64,000 nucleotides of DNA, taken from positions 186,001-250,000 of the forward strand of contig NZ_MRYA01000003.1 in assembly GCF_001921745.1 (NCBI RefSeq). The letters are read 5' to 3'. The position numbers and the translations under genes are program-made. The notes beneath the pieces were generated by a model. The model was given only the letters and a program-made list of their open reading frames with translations. It did not search any database and was not told where the DNA came from. Source of the DNA: Psychrobacter sp. Cmf 22.2. Lineage in GTDB: Bacteria > Pseudomonadota > Gammaproteobacteria > Pseudomonadales > Moraxellaceae. The stretch's first letter is position 1. Every line of letters starts with the position of its first letter. Positions 50,205 through 58,360 of the stretch are shown piece after piece.

Positions 50205-51206
50205 ATGACCTATACAAAGTGTGAATATAAAATATTTTTAATTAGTGATGCTCTTACTTCTACCGCATTGCAAAAAAGTAGTTTTCAAATAAAAAACTTA
50301 AAAAATAGTAAGTATATTTGGCAACATCCTTTTAAAAAATCTGGTTTCATCCTAGTCGAATCAGCATGGCGCGGTCACAAAGACAAATGGCGCTATAAGA
50401 TTGCCAATTATCCTGGTTATCCTGAACGCAATAATGTCGAGCTGCGCAAACTCCTAGAGCTGGCAGATAGATATAATATTCCAGCCGTATTTTGGAATAA
50501 AGAAGACGGTGCCCATTTTAACCGTTTTATCGACTCTGCCAGTTTATTTAAGTACATTTTGACCGTTGATTCAAACTGCGTTGAACGCTACCAAGCTATA
50601 TTAGGCAATAGCGTAAAAGTAGGGGTGCTACCCTTTGCGGTGCAGCCTAAGTTTCATTATCCCACCGATTTACCACCACGTTATAATGAAAGCTTGTTTG
50701 TCGGTAGCTATAGTCAACATATCCATAGCGCGCGTCAGCAATGGCAGGATATGGCGTTTACTGCCGCTTCGCCTTATGGATTAACCATCGTTGATCGTAA
50801 CTCTGATCGTAAGTCTGACGTCTATCGTTATCCTGACCTACCGAATATGACCATCAAGTCTGCCGTGCCTTATGACCAGACAGGTGAGCTGTTTAGGCAG
50901 TATTCACACTGCTTGAACGTCAATACCGTGACCGACTCCCCAAGTATGTTTTCCCGTCGTCTGATCGAGATTATGGCTTGCGGGCGATTGGCAGTGACCA
51001 ATCCGAGTTTGGCAGTCAGCACCCGCTTTGACGGGATGTGCGAAGTTATTGATAATCGTGAGCAAGCGGACGAACTATTTGCCCAACTGGCTAGAGGTTA
51101 TACCAAAGAGCAGATAGAGATGATGCGTTACGCCAGCGACCATGTACTACAAAATTACAATTATGATAAATGGTTACAACGCATTGTTGAATTTATTGGT
51201 TTATAG
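50205..51206 (+). CDS. CgeB-like glycosyltransferase
   Basis: About 333 residues. FILVESAWRGHKDKWRYKIA, IPAVFWNKEDGAHFNRFID, ILTVDSNCVERYQ, VGVLPFAVQPKFHYP, SLFVGSY and SPSMFSRRLIEIMACGRLAVTN are typical of the CgeB/GT-B group. It would add a sugar to the surface glycan. ATG 50205 with GGAAAA upstream is preferred to codons at 50187-50190. The first ~150 bases are very A+T-rich like the upstream genes, whereas from about 50350 the codon use matches galU and pgi, suggesting a mosaic gene. Confidence 0.83.
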   Translation: MTYTKCEYKIFLISDALTSTALQKSSFQIKNLKNSKYIWQHPFKKSGFILVESAWRGHKDKWRYKIANYPGYPERNNVELRKLLELADRYNIPAVFWNKEDGAHFNRFIDSASLFKYILTVDSNCVERYQAILGNSVKVGVLPFAVQPKFHYPTDLPPRYNESLFVGSYSQHIHSARQQWQDMAFTAASPYGLTIVDRNSDRKSDVYRYPDLPNMTIKSAVPYDQTGELFRQYSHCLNVNTVTDSPSMFSRRLIEIMACGRLAVTNPSLAVSTRFDGMCEVIDNREQADELFAQLARGYTKEQIEMMRYASDHVLQNYNYDKWLQRIVEFIGL

Positions 51207-51241
51207 TAATGAATTAATTTTCTATTAGACTTTTTATTACT

Positions 51242-52135
51242 ATGCCTACATCTACCATCACCCACGCCGTCATCCCCGTCGCAGGCTTTGGCACTCGTAT
51301 GCTGCCACTCTCTAAGTCAGTGCCCAAAGAGCTACTGCCACTGGGCAATCGTCCTGCCATTCATTATGTCGTTGAAGAAGCGATCGCTGCCGGTATCAAG
51401 CATATTGTCTTGGTCGGCCACGCACAAAAAAGCGCGATTGAAAACTACTTCGATATCAATGCCGAGCTGGATAACCAATTGCGTCATAAAGGCAAAGACG
51501 AGCTGGCGGACAGTCTCAACTGGCTACCAGAGGATGTGACGGTATCGATGATCCGTCAGGGCAAGCCATTAGGTCTGGGCCATGCGGTGTTGGCCGCGCG
51601 TCCCATTATAGGCGCCCATGATTTTGCCGTCTTGCTGCCAGATGTTGTGCTTGATCCCTTTACCACTAATATGTCTACTGACAATTTAGCCTTTATGATG
51701 GATGCCTTTGCTACAGACAGTCATTCACAAATCCTGGTCGATCAAGTCGCTGATGAAGATGTGCATAAATACGGTATCGCTAAGTTAAAGAATAATGCTG
51801 CCAAAGATGTCGACGATCAGTCTGTTACAAAAGATAGTAATGCCAGCTTTAGAGTCGCAGGCTTTGTAGAAAAGCCGAGTTTAGCAGATGCGCCATCCAA
51901 CTTAGCGGTGGTTGGTCGTTATGTATTTAGCAATCAAATATTCGATTATCTGGCCAATACGACGGCTTCTGTCGGCGGTGAAATCCAGCTCACGGATGCC
52001 ATTGATGCCTTGATTAGCGAATACGGCGTCAATGTCACGACCATGCGCGGCGCTAGCTATGATGCAGGGGATATGCGCTCATATATGCAAGCGTTTATCT
52101 ATTTTGCCGAGCAGCAATTAGCAAAAGATGAATAA
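51242..52135 (+). CDS. galU: UTP-glucose-1-phosphate uridylyltransferase
   Basis: A 297-residue pyrophosphorylase making UDP-glucose. AVIPVAGFGTRMLPLSKSVP is the nucleotide-binding start, followed by KELLPLGNRPAIHYVVEEA; GKPLGLGHAVLAARP, FVEKPSLADAPSNLAVVGRY and VGGEIQLTDAIDAL complete the family pattern. A polar insertion (about 180-200) is not usual but small. It opens the conserved 3' flank galU-pgi-(ugd-like)-pgm, as in Acinetobacter capsule loci. Confidence 0.96.
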   Translation: MPTSTITHAVIPVAGFGTRMLPLSKSVPKELLPLGNRPAIHYVVEEAIAAGIKHIVLVGHAQKSAIENYFDINAELDNQLRHKGKDELADSLNWLPEDVTVSMIRQGKPLGLGHAVLAARPIIGAHDFAVLLPDVVLDPFTTNMSTDNLAFMMDAFATDSHSQILVDQVADEDVHKYGIAKLKNNAAKDVDDQSVTKDSNASFRVAGFVEKPSLADAPSNLAVVGRYVFSNQIFDYLANTTASVGGEIQLTDAIDALISEYGVNVTTMRGASYDAGDMRSYMQAFIYFAEQQLAKDE

Positions 52136-52154
52136 CTGATAGGTAATCACACTA

Positions 52155-53828
52155 ATGGATAATATCAAGGACGACGAGCTCTATCGCAGTGCTCGCAGCT
52201 CTAAGTACTGGCAGCAGTTGCAAACGTTAGCAGCGCAGCCTTGGTCACTTACGACGTTGTTTGCACAAGACGAGGAGCGTGCATTACGTTTTAGCACGCA
52301 AGCGGGCGCGCTCTATATGGACTATAGCAAACAGCGTATCGATGAGACAGTGTTATCTAACCTATTGAGTCTGGCCGAGAGCTGCGATTTATCGGCTCGT
52401 ATTACAGCACTATTACAAGGGGCGATGGTCAATACCAGTGAACAGCGTGCAGCCTTGCATACCGCGTTACGCTTACCTGAGACAGCGAAGCTACAAGTCG
52501 ATGAGCAAAATGTCGTTGCTGATGTGCATCATAGTCTGGCGCAGGTTGCTAGGTTATCTGAGCGAGTGCGTAATGGTATATGGCGCGGATTTTCAGGCAA
52601 GGCCATCACCGATGTCGTCAATATCGGCGTTGGTGGCTCAGATTTGGGGCCGCTGATGGCGACGACCGCGCTGGATGAGTGGACAGATACTGACATTGAA
52701 GTACACTTTGTCTCCAACATGGATGGCACTCATCTTGATCATCTGCTCAAGCATTTAAATCCTGAGACCACTTTATTCATCATCTCTTCTAAGTCTTTTG
52801 GTACTGTTGATACGCTATCTAATGCGAAGACGGCATTGTCATGGCTGCTTGCCACTGCCAAGCGCCGTGCTGGGACAGAGGGCTGTGTGTTGCGTCGTCA
52901 CTTCATCGGTATCTCGGCCAACTGTGACAAGATGAGCGCATGGGGTATCCATCCTGAGCATCAGCTCCAGCTTTGGGAGTGGGTGGGAGGACGGTTTTCG
53001 TTGTGGTCAGCGATTGGACTGGCAACTGCTATTCGCATTGGTATGCCCAACTTCAAAGCTTTACTTGCTGGGGCCCACAGTATGGATGAACACTTTGCGC
53101 AGGCTGATTTTTCCCAAAACTTACCTGTGTTATTGGGCCTGATTGCCGTTTGGAATAGTACTTTTTTACAAGTAAACGCTCATACCGTATTGCCCTATGA
53201 TGGGCGGTTAAACTACTTGCCAAGCTACTTAACCCAGCTTGAGATGGAGAGCAATGGTAAGTCGGTTACCCGACATGGCAATCACATTGATTACAATACC
53301 TGTCCGATTCTGTGGGGCGAGATTGGCTCTAATGCGCAACATGCATTTTACCAATTGCTACACCAAGGGACGCAGCAGGTTTCTTGCGACTTTATCGCAT
53401 GCGTGCGTCGTTATAGTGATAAGGTACACAATGCCCCTTTGCAGCAGCAGCACGAGCTATCGCTAGCGAATTGTCTGGCGCAAAGCCGCGTGTTAGCCTT
53501 TGGTAACGCCGCGATTGAAAATACTATCACTGATGCTACTGTCATAACTGAGGCGGACAAGTATAAGTACTATCACGGCAATCAGCCATCGACGACGCTA
53601 CTTATCGATGAGCTGACACCGCATAGCTTAGGAGCGCTGGTTGCGCTCTATGAGCACAAGGTCTATGTCATGGCCAGTATTTGGGACATCAATCCGTTTG
53701 ATCAGTGGGGCGTTGAGATGGGTAAGCAGATGGCTAAGTCAGTGCACCATGCCATGCAACAAGAGGATAGTAGTCAGTTTGATACTTCTACAGATCAGCT
53801 TTTAGAGCATATTAAGCGGTTGTCTTAA
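52155..53828 (+). CDS. pgi: glucose-6-phosphate isomerase
   Basis: A 557-residue isomerase interconverting glucose 6-phosphate and fructose 6-phosphate. VNIGVGGSDLGPLMATTAL, FIISSKSFGTVDTLSNAKT, WEWVGGRFSLWSAIGLATAI, LTQLEMESNGKSVTRHG and the C-terminal INPFDQWGVEMGKQMAKS are signature segments with the catalytic Glu, His and Lys. It links gluconeogenesis (class I aldolase at 6.6 kb) to the sugar-nucleotide supply of this locus. It starts 19 bases after galU. Confidence 0.96.
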   Translation: MDNIKDDELYRSARSSKYWQQLQTLAAQPWSLTTLFAQDEERALRFSTQAGALYMDYSKQRIDETVLSNLLSLAESCDLSARITALLQGAMVNTSEQRAALHTALRLPETAKLQVDEQNVVADVHHSLAQVARLSERVRNGIWRGFSGKAITDVVNIGVGGSDLGPLMATTALDEWTDTDIEVHFVSNMDGTHLDHLLKHLNPETTLFIISSKSFGTVDTLSNAKTALSWLLATAKRRAGTEGCVLRRHFIGISANCDKMSAWGIHPEHQLQLWEWVGGRFSLWSAIGLATAIRIGMPNFKALLAGAHSMDEHFAQADFSQNLPVLLGLIAVWNSTFLQVNAHTVLPYDGRLNYLPSYLTQLEMESNGKSVTRHGNHIDYNTCPILWGEIGSNAQHAFYQLLHQGTQQVSCDFIACVRRYSDKVHNAPLQQQHELSLANCLAQSRVLAFGNAAIENTITDATVITEADKYKYYHGNQPSTTLLIDELTPHSLGALVALYEHKVYVMASIWDINPFDQWGVEMGKQMAKSVHHAMQQEDSSQFDTSTDQLLEHIKRLS

Positions 53829-53905
53829 GCTATCGTAGGTTTAATGATGAAGCCATCGCAGACTGGGTTTTTAACTCAGCTATCGTAGGGTGCATTCCAT
53901 GCACC
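53828..53905. repeat. 12-bp direct repeat and small palindrome after pgi
   Basis: AGCTATCGTAGG occurs at 53828-53839 and 53878-53889. The second copy runs into GGTGCATTCCATGCACC (53889-53905), a perfect 6-bp hairpin with a five-base loop. The layout resembles a short REP-like intergenic element. Confidence 0.6.
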
Positions 53906-53924
53906 ATCATAATAAGGATATAAG

Positions 53925-55307
53925 ATGTCTATCAATCCAAGCCACGCCAATAATATCAATAAAGAATCTGCAGTCTGCGTCATCGTTGGCCATGGTGTCG
54001 AAGCCATTACCAGTGCTGTAGTGCTGGCAAGCTTAGGACAGACTGTACACTTATATGCAGACATAGAGATGTTAGAGCAGCAGTTGCAGCAATATAGCTT
54101 TGAGCGTCATTTGCAGGCGCTGTGGCAGATGTATGATCAGCAAAAGCAGATCGTCAGTCAAGCGTTGCCAAGCAGAGCTGACAAGCTGTTGCAAATCTAT
54201 GAAGCAACAGATGAAACGACAGGTCATCATGCTAGTCCTCAGGGTAACGAGCAACACACAAAAGTGGCGCTTTATTGGCTGTTTTTGGACAGCATAAAGT
54301 CAGTATGGCCAGAGGAGAGCTGGATTACTGCCTTCAATCACAGTCATCAGCAGACCATATCTGTGATTATAAGTGGCATTGAGCAGTTAGGGCATATCTC
54401 AGCACTTAGCCAGCGCTTACAGCGAGCATGGGTATACTATATACCCTTTGTATTCTTACAAGATGGTGATGCCTATAGCTCGATGTTGAATCCTTCCTTG
54501 TGGCTACTTGGCGAAAAGACAACAGATAGCAACAGCCAGCATTTAAAGGTCTTACAGCCATTAATGCAACAAGCTCATGCCCGTCATTGTGCGGATGTCG
54601 CTACGATAGAGTTTGCCCGTAGCAGTATCATGAGTATGCTGGCGACGCGAGTAAGCTTTATGAATGAGATGTCGCGCCTTGCTGATAGTCACGATGTCGA
54701 TATTCAGCAAGTCAGTCACATTATGGGATTAGATGAGCGCGTTGGGAGTAGCTATTTGCAAGCAGGCTGGGGCTTTGGTGGTAATACGCTGCCGACTGAG
54801 CTCTTGCAACTAAATGAGTCGGGGCAGGCGAGTCGTGTGGATATGCCCCTTCTACAATCAGTGATCGATATCAATGAAGATCAAAAAGAGCTGATATTCC
54901 GTAAGTTCTGGCAATATTTCGATGGTTTTATTGATAACAAGACCGTGATGATTTGGGGCGGTAGTTATAAGTCAGGCTCAGGGCGTACCGTAGGATCTGC
55001 TATCCATCCACTGTTAGCGCTGCTTTGGTCTTATAATATTCAGACGCTGGTCTATAGCGAAAAAGCACAGACTGAGTTAGAGACACTATATGGCAAGCAG
55101 CCTTTATTAGTGTTGGTTGATGATCCTTATGCAAGACTTGATGATACCCAAGCCTTGTTTATCATGAGTTGGCCATTAGACAGTGACTTGGATGTGAATC
55201 AAATCAACCACACAGCGCAACCTATTTTTGATGCCCAAAACGCATTAACGTTTACGCAAATTGACAGTTTAATTGGCGGATATATGGGTATTGGTCGGGC
55301 TAAATAA
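53925..55307 (+). CDS. degenerate UDP-glucose dehydrogenase-like protein
   Basis: A 460-residue protein with the overall order of UDP-glucose/GDP-mannose dehydrogenases: N-terminal Rossmann start VCVIVGHGVEAITSAVVLAS, middle helix SMLATRVSFMNEMSRLAD, and GWGFGGNTLPTELLQL. The catalytic residues are changed: the GGSCFPKD segment reads GGNTLPTE (Thr288 in place of the Cys), the conserved Lys and Asn of the central helix are Arg232 and Met236, and the third glycine of GxGxxG is Ala27. Oxidation activity is therefore unlikely. Intact length suggests a retained, different role (structural or regulatory). Its slot between pgi and pgm matches the capsule-locus flank. Its stop lies seven bases from that of convergent pgm. 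Confidence 0.8.
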   Translation: MSINPSHANNINKESAVCVIVGHGVEAITSAVVLASLGQTVHLYADIEMLEQQLQQYSFERHLQALWQMYDQQKQIVSQALPSRADKLLQIYEATDETTGHHASPQGNEQHTKVALYWLFLDSIKSVWPEESWITAFNHSHQQTISVIISGIEQLGHISALSQRLQRAWVYYIPFVFLQDGDAYSSMLNPSLWLLGEKTTDSNSQHLKVLQPLMQQAHARHCADVATIEFARSSIMSMLATRVSFMNEMSRLADSHDVDIQQVSHIMGLDERVGSSYLQAGWGFGGNTLPTELLQLNESGQASRVDMPLLQSVIDINEDQKELIFRKFWQYFDGFIDNKTVMIWGGSYKSGSGRTVGSAIHPLLALLWSYNIQTLVYSEKAQTELETLYGKQPLLVLVDDPYARLDDTQALFIMSWPLDSDLDVNQINHTAQPIFDAQNALTFTQIDSLIGGYMGIGRAK

Positions 55308-55314
55308 TACGCGT

Positions 55315-56802
55315 TTAAGCCAACACCGCGCCTTGCGCTTCAAGCCATTCCTGTATTTCTCTTACCTTGTTGGCTAATAACGACTTATCACCACGGGTTT
55401 CGATATTAAGCCTGATCAGCGGTTCGGTGTTCGATGCTCGTAGATTAAGTCGCCACTCCCCAAAGTTAAGACTTAGGCCATCAAGCATTGATTTAGTGGG
55501 ATTTTGAGCGTCAAACTTGTCTTCGATAGCGCGAATGATAGTCGGTGCATCATGAGTAGTGAGACGAAAGTTGAGCTCACCTGAGCTAGGATACGCTTGA
55601 ATATAGCCTGTGACCAACTCTGATAGCGTCTTACCAGTAGTAGATAATAGCTCAATGGTCAAAAGCCATGGAATCATACCGCTGTCGCAATAGAAAAAGT
55701 CACGAAAATAGTGATGGGCGGACATCTCGCCGCCATAGATTGCGCCCGACTCGCGCATGACTTGCTTGATAAATGAGTGTCCAGACTTACTGATGACCGC
55801 CTTGCCATTATGTTCATTGATCACGGCTTCGGTGTTATATATGACCCGCGGATCGTAGACGATGGACTCATTTGGATATTTATTTAAAAAAGCCTGCGCC
55901 AGCATGCCAACGACGTAGCTACCATCGATGAATTCACCATTCTCATCGAATAAAAAACAGCGGTCAAAGTCGCCATCGAAGGCAATGCCGAGATCAGCTT
56001 TGTTTTCTAAGACAGCTTGCTGGGTAGCGACTCTATTGGCTTCAATCATAGGATTGGGGATGCCGTTGGGGAAGCTACCATCGGGGGTATGATGCAGTTT
56101 AAGGACTTCAATCGGTGCGCCCGCTTGTGCAAGCTTCTCAATCAATAGATCAACGACAGGGCCTGCACTGCCGTTACCTGAGTTAATAACCAATTTAAGT
56201 GGTTTAAGCTTATCAGTATCGATAAAGTTGATAACGTGATCAACATAGGCGCTTTTATCAGCCAATAATTGTAATTTTCCTGCCAAGTGATCAGTGGTGA
56301 ATTGTCCCGATTCTGCTAAAGCTTGAATCTCTGCCAGACCCTCATCAGCGCTAATGGGTTTTGAGTGCTCCTTGACCAGTTTTAGTCCATTATAGTTAAT
56401 AGGATTATGGCTTGCCGTGACTTCAATACCGCCTAATGCCCGATAGTGACTGGTGGCAAAATACACTTCTTCTGTTCCAGTCATGCCCAAATCGATGACA
56501 TCGACACCTGCGTCGATGATGCCTTTAAGCGTCGCTTGTTTTAACTGCTCGCTTGAGTGGCGAATATCACTACCGATAACGATAGCAGGTTGTAAGTCTG
56601 TCATATCGTTATCTTGCTGAGCGGCTGCTGCGTGATAACGCTGATATAAAATCTGTGCAAAAGCGCGTCCAATACGATAAGCGATTGCTTCGTCTAGGTT
56701 GACACCAAGCTCACCGCGAATATCATAAGCTTTAAATGAGCTGATAGTAATAGGGTCAAAATCGGTCGCTGGCTGGTAGCTCAGGGTCGCAGAAGTAGAC
56801 AT
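55315..56802 (-). CDS. pgm: phosphomannomutase/phosphoglucomutase
   Basis: A 495-residue alpha-D-phosphohexomutase of the AlgC type. The phospho-Ser is Ser131 in VTASHNPINYNGLKL; the metal loop is FDGDFDRCFLF; YGGEMSAHHYFRDF binds sugar and LRASNTEPLIRLNIET binds phosphate. It moves phosphate between C1 and C6 of glucose or mannose, giving glucose 1-phosphate for GalU. It is transcribed toward the glycan locus, converging with the ugd-like gene. Confidence 0.94.
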   Translation of the reverse strand: MSTSATLSYQPATDFDPITISSFKAYDIRGELGVNLDEAIAYRIGRAFAQILYQRYHAAAAQQDNDMTDLQPAIVIGSDIRHSSEQLKQATLKGIIDAGVDVIDLGMTGTEEVYFATSHYRALGGIEVTASHNPINYNGLKLVKEHSKPISADEGLAEIQALAESGQFTTDHLAGKLQLLADKSAYVDHVINFIDTDKLKPLKLVINSGNGSAGPVVDLLIEKLAQAGAPIEVLKLHHTPDGSFPNGIPNPMIEANRVATQQAVLENKADLGIAFDGDFDRCFLFDENGEFIDGSYVVGMLAQAFLNKYPNESIVYDPRVIYNTEAVINEHNGKAVISKSGHSFIKQVMRESGAIYGGEMSAHHYFRDFFYCDSGMIPWLLTIELLSTTGKTLSELVTGYIQAYPSSGELNFRLTTHDAPTIIRAIEDKFDAQNPTKSMLDGLSLNFGEWRLNLRASNTEPLIRLNIETRGDKSLLANKVREIQEWLEAQGAVLA

Positions 56803-56956
56803 AGTGGTAGAATTCCTTACGCTAAAGCAGTAATAAGTTCACAATAGATAGCACAATTATAAGCCAATCAGCGTTCAATGCTACACTAACGAAAAAATCG
56901 TTATGAAATTAACGTTATTCTAACCAATAACAAATAAAAGTATAAGAGCATCCTTT

Positions 56957-57823
56957 ATGAGTACTGTAAAAAATAAAATATCAGCACCCAAACCTGTACA
57001 AGGCACTCCAAAAGCCAGTGGTCAACTTAATGACTTGTTAGCACTGATGGCGCGGCTACGAGCTGACTGTCCGTGGGACAAAAAACAAGACAATCATAGC
57101 CTTATTCCTTATGCTATAGAAGAAGCTTATGAACTGGGTGAAGCGGTACAAAGTGATGATGACGAAGATATCAAAGGTGAGCTTGGTGATGTGCTGCTAC
57201 AAGTTGTCTTTCATTGCCAGATGTACGCTGAGCAAGGGCGTTTCGATGTAGGTGACGTCATTACTACCCTCCAAGAAAAACTGATTCGCCGTCATCCGCA
57301 TGTGTTTGAAGCTGAATCCCTAACAGACGAAGCGGCGGTTAAAGCGCGCTGGGATGAGATTAAATTGGAGGAGCAGCAAGCGCGCGAGGCACGGGGCAAA
57401 TTAAAGCGTCGTTTGGATAATATCAAAGCAGGAAGTGCTTTGATGCAAGCGCAAGATGTACAAAAGCAGGCATCAAAATTAGGCTTTGATTGGGAAGGCA
57501 TAGCAGGAGCGTTTGAAAAACTTGAGGAAGAGATTGACGAGTTAAAGGCTGAGCTAATAGAGAAGTCCAGCGTAGAAATTCAAGCCAATAATAGAGAGAT
57601 TGAAAAAGAGCTGGGCGACTGTATGTTTGCTCTAGTCAACGTTGCACGCAAACTCAACCTTGACGCTGAGACTGCAACCCTGACCTGTGTACATAAATTT
57701 AGGTCGCGCTTTGGTTATATTGAAGAGCAACTAGCAGCGGCTGGCAAGCGTGTCGAGGACAGTGATATAACAGAGATGGATGCACTATGGGACGCGGCGA
57801 AACGACATGAAAGATCGTCATGA
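56957..57823 (+). CDS. mazG: nucleoside triphosphate pyrophosphohydrolase
   Basis: A 288-residue MazG with two all-alpha NTP-PPase domains. The first has DCPWDKKQDNHSLIPYAIEE, EEAYELGEAV and GELGDVLLQVVFHCQMY with the acidic EExxE/ExxD metal set; the second has KLEEEIDELKAEL and EKELGDCMFALVNVARKL. It hydrolyses NTPs to NMP and pyrophosphate, a house-cleaning role. Its stop overlaps the next gene's start by four bases (ATGA), so the two are translationally coupled. Confidence 0.94.
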   Translation: MSTVKNKISAPKPVQGTPKASGQLNDLLALMARLRADCPWDKKQDNHSLIPYAIEEAYELGEAVQSDDDEDIKGELGDVLLQVVFHCQMYAEQGRFDVGDVITTLQEKLIRRHPHVFEAESLTDEAAVKARWDEIKLEEQQAREARGKLKRRLDNIKAGSALMQAQDVQKQASKLGFDWEGIAGAFEKLEEEIDELKAELIEKSSVEIQANNREIEKELGDCMFALVNVARKLNLDAETATLTCVHKFRSRFGYIEEQLAAAGKRVEDSDITEMDALWDAAKRHERSS

Positions 57824-58194
57824 ACGTTCATCATAAAGCCTCGTTCATCAATTTAATAACGAACGCTGCGTTCGGCTTCGCTTTGCTTATTATGATGCCA
57901 AATAGTGGGAATGCGGCGCCTTGTTTTGATAATCCACAAAGTGCTTATAAGTACCTTTTAGCGCAAGAGAATGCCAAAACACAAGCGCGCGATCAAACTA
58001 CCGTCAATATCAATCGTGCTTCTGAGGGTGAGCTGGTTTCACTAAACGGTATCGGTAGTAGTAAAGCTCAAGCAATTATTTTGTATCGTGACATGTTTGG
58101 CGATTTTAAAACGGTTGATGAATTAATGAAGGTCAAAGGTATCGGCGCAAAAACGATTGAGAAAAATCGAAGTCGTTTAAGGGTGCAAGATTAA
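57820..58194 (+). CDS. ComEA-like helix-hairpin-helix protein
   Basis: A 124-residue protein with a signal peptide (FINLITNAAFGFALLIMMPN, cleavage likely after GNA) and a C-terminal double helix-hairpin-helix DNA-binding domain: VNINRASEGELVSLNGIGSS and MKVKGIGAKTIEKNRSRLRV. This is the layout of periplasmic ComEA proteins, which bind incoming DNA during natural transformation. Moraxellaceae are often competent, so that role is plausible but unproven. It is coupled to mazG by a four-base overlap. Confidence 0.85.
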   Translation: MNVHHKASFINLITNAAFGFALLIMMPNSGNAAPCFDNPQSAYKYLLAQENAKTQARDQTTVNINRASEGELVSLNGIGSSKAQAIILYRDMFGDFKTVDELMKVKGIGAKTIEKNRSRLRVQD

Positions 58195-58360
58195 TAGCAT
58201 TATTTTGCTTTAATTAATCCTAATATTGACAAAATAGCACGTAAGTAAATGTCATAACGCACCTACCACGCACAAAATTTGTTAAACTAGTAGTTACATC
58301 CGCCTGACAAACGCTGTGTTCGTCAGTGGTGGTTAAAGAATACCGGCGAGGAGTAGATGC

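Noticed and set aside
42750-50350. Prophage or transposon carrying the A+T-rich genes
   Set aside because: No integrase, transposase, terminal inverted repeats or target duplications are visible; homologous exchange through the flanks is more likely.
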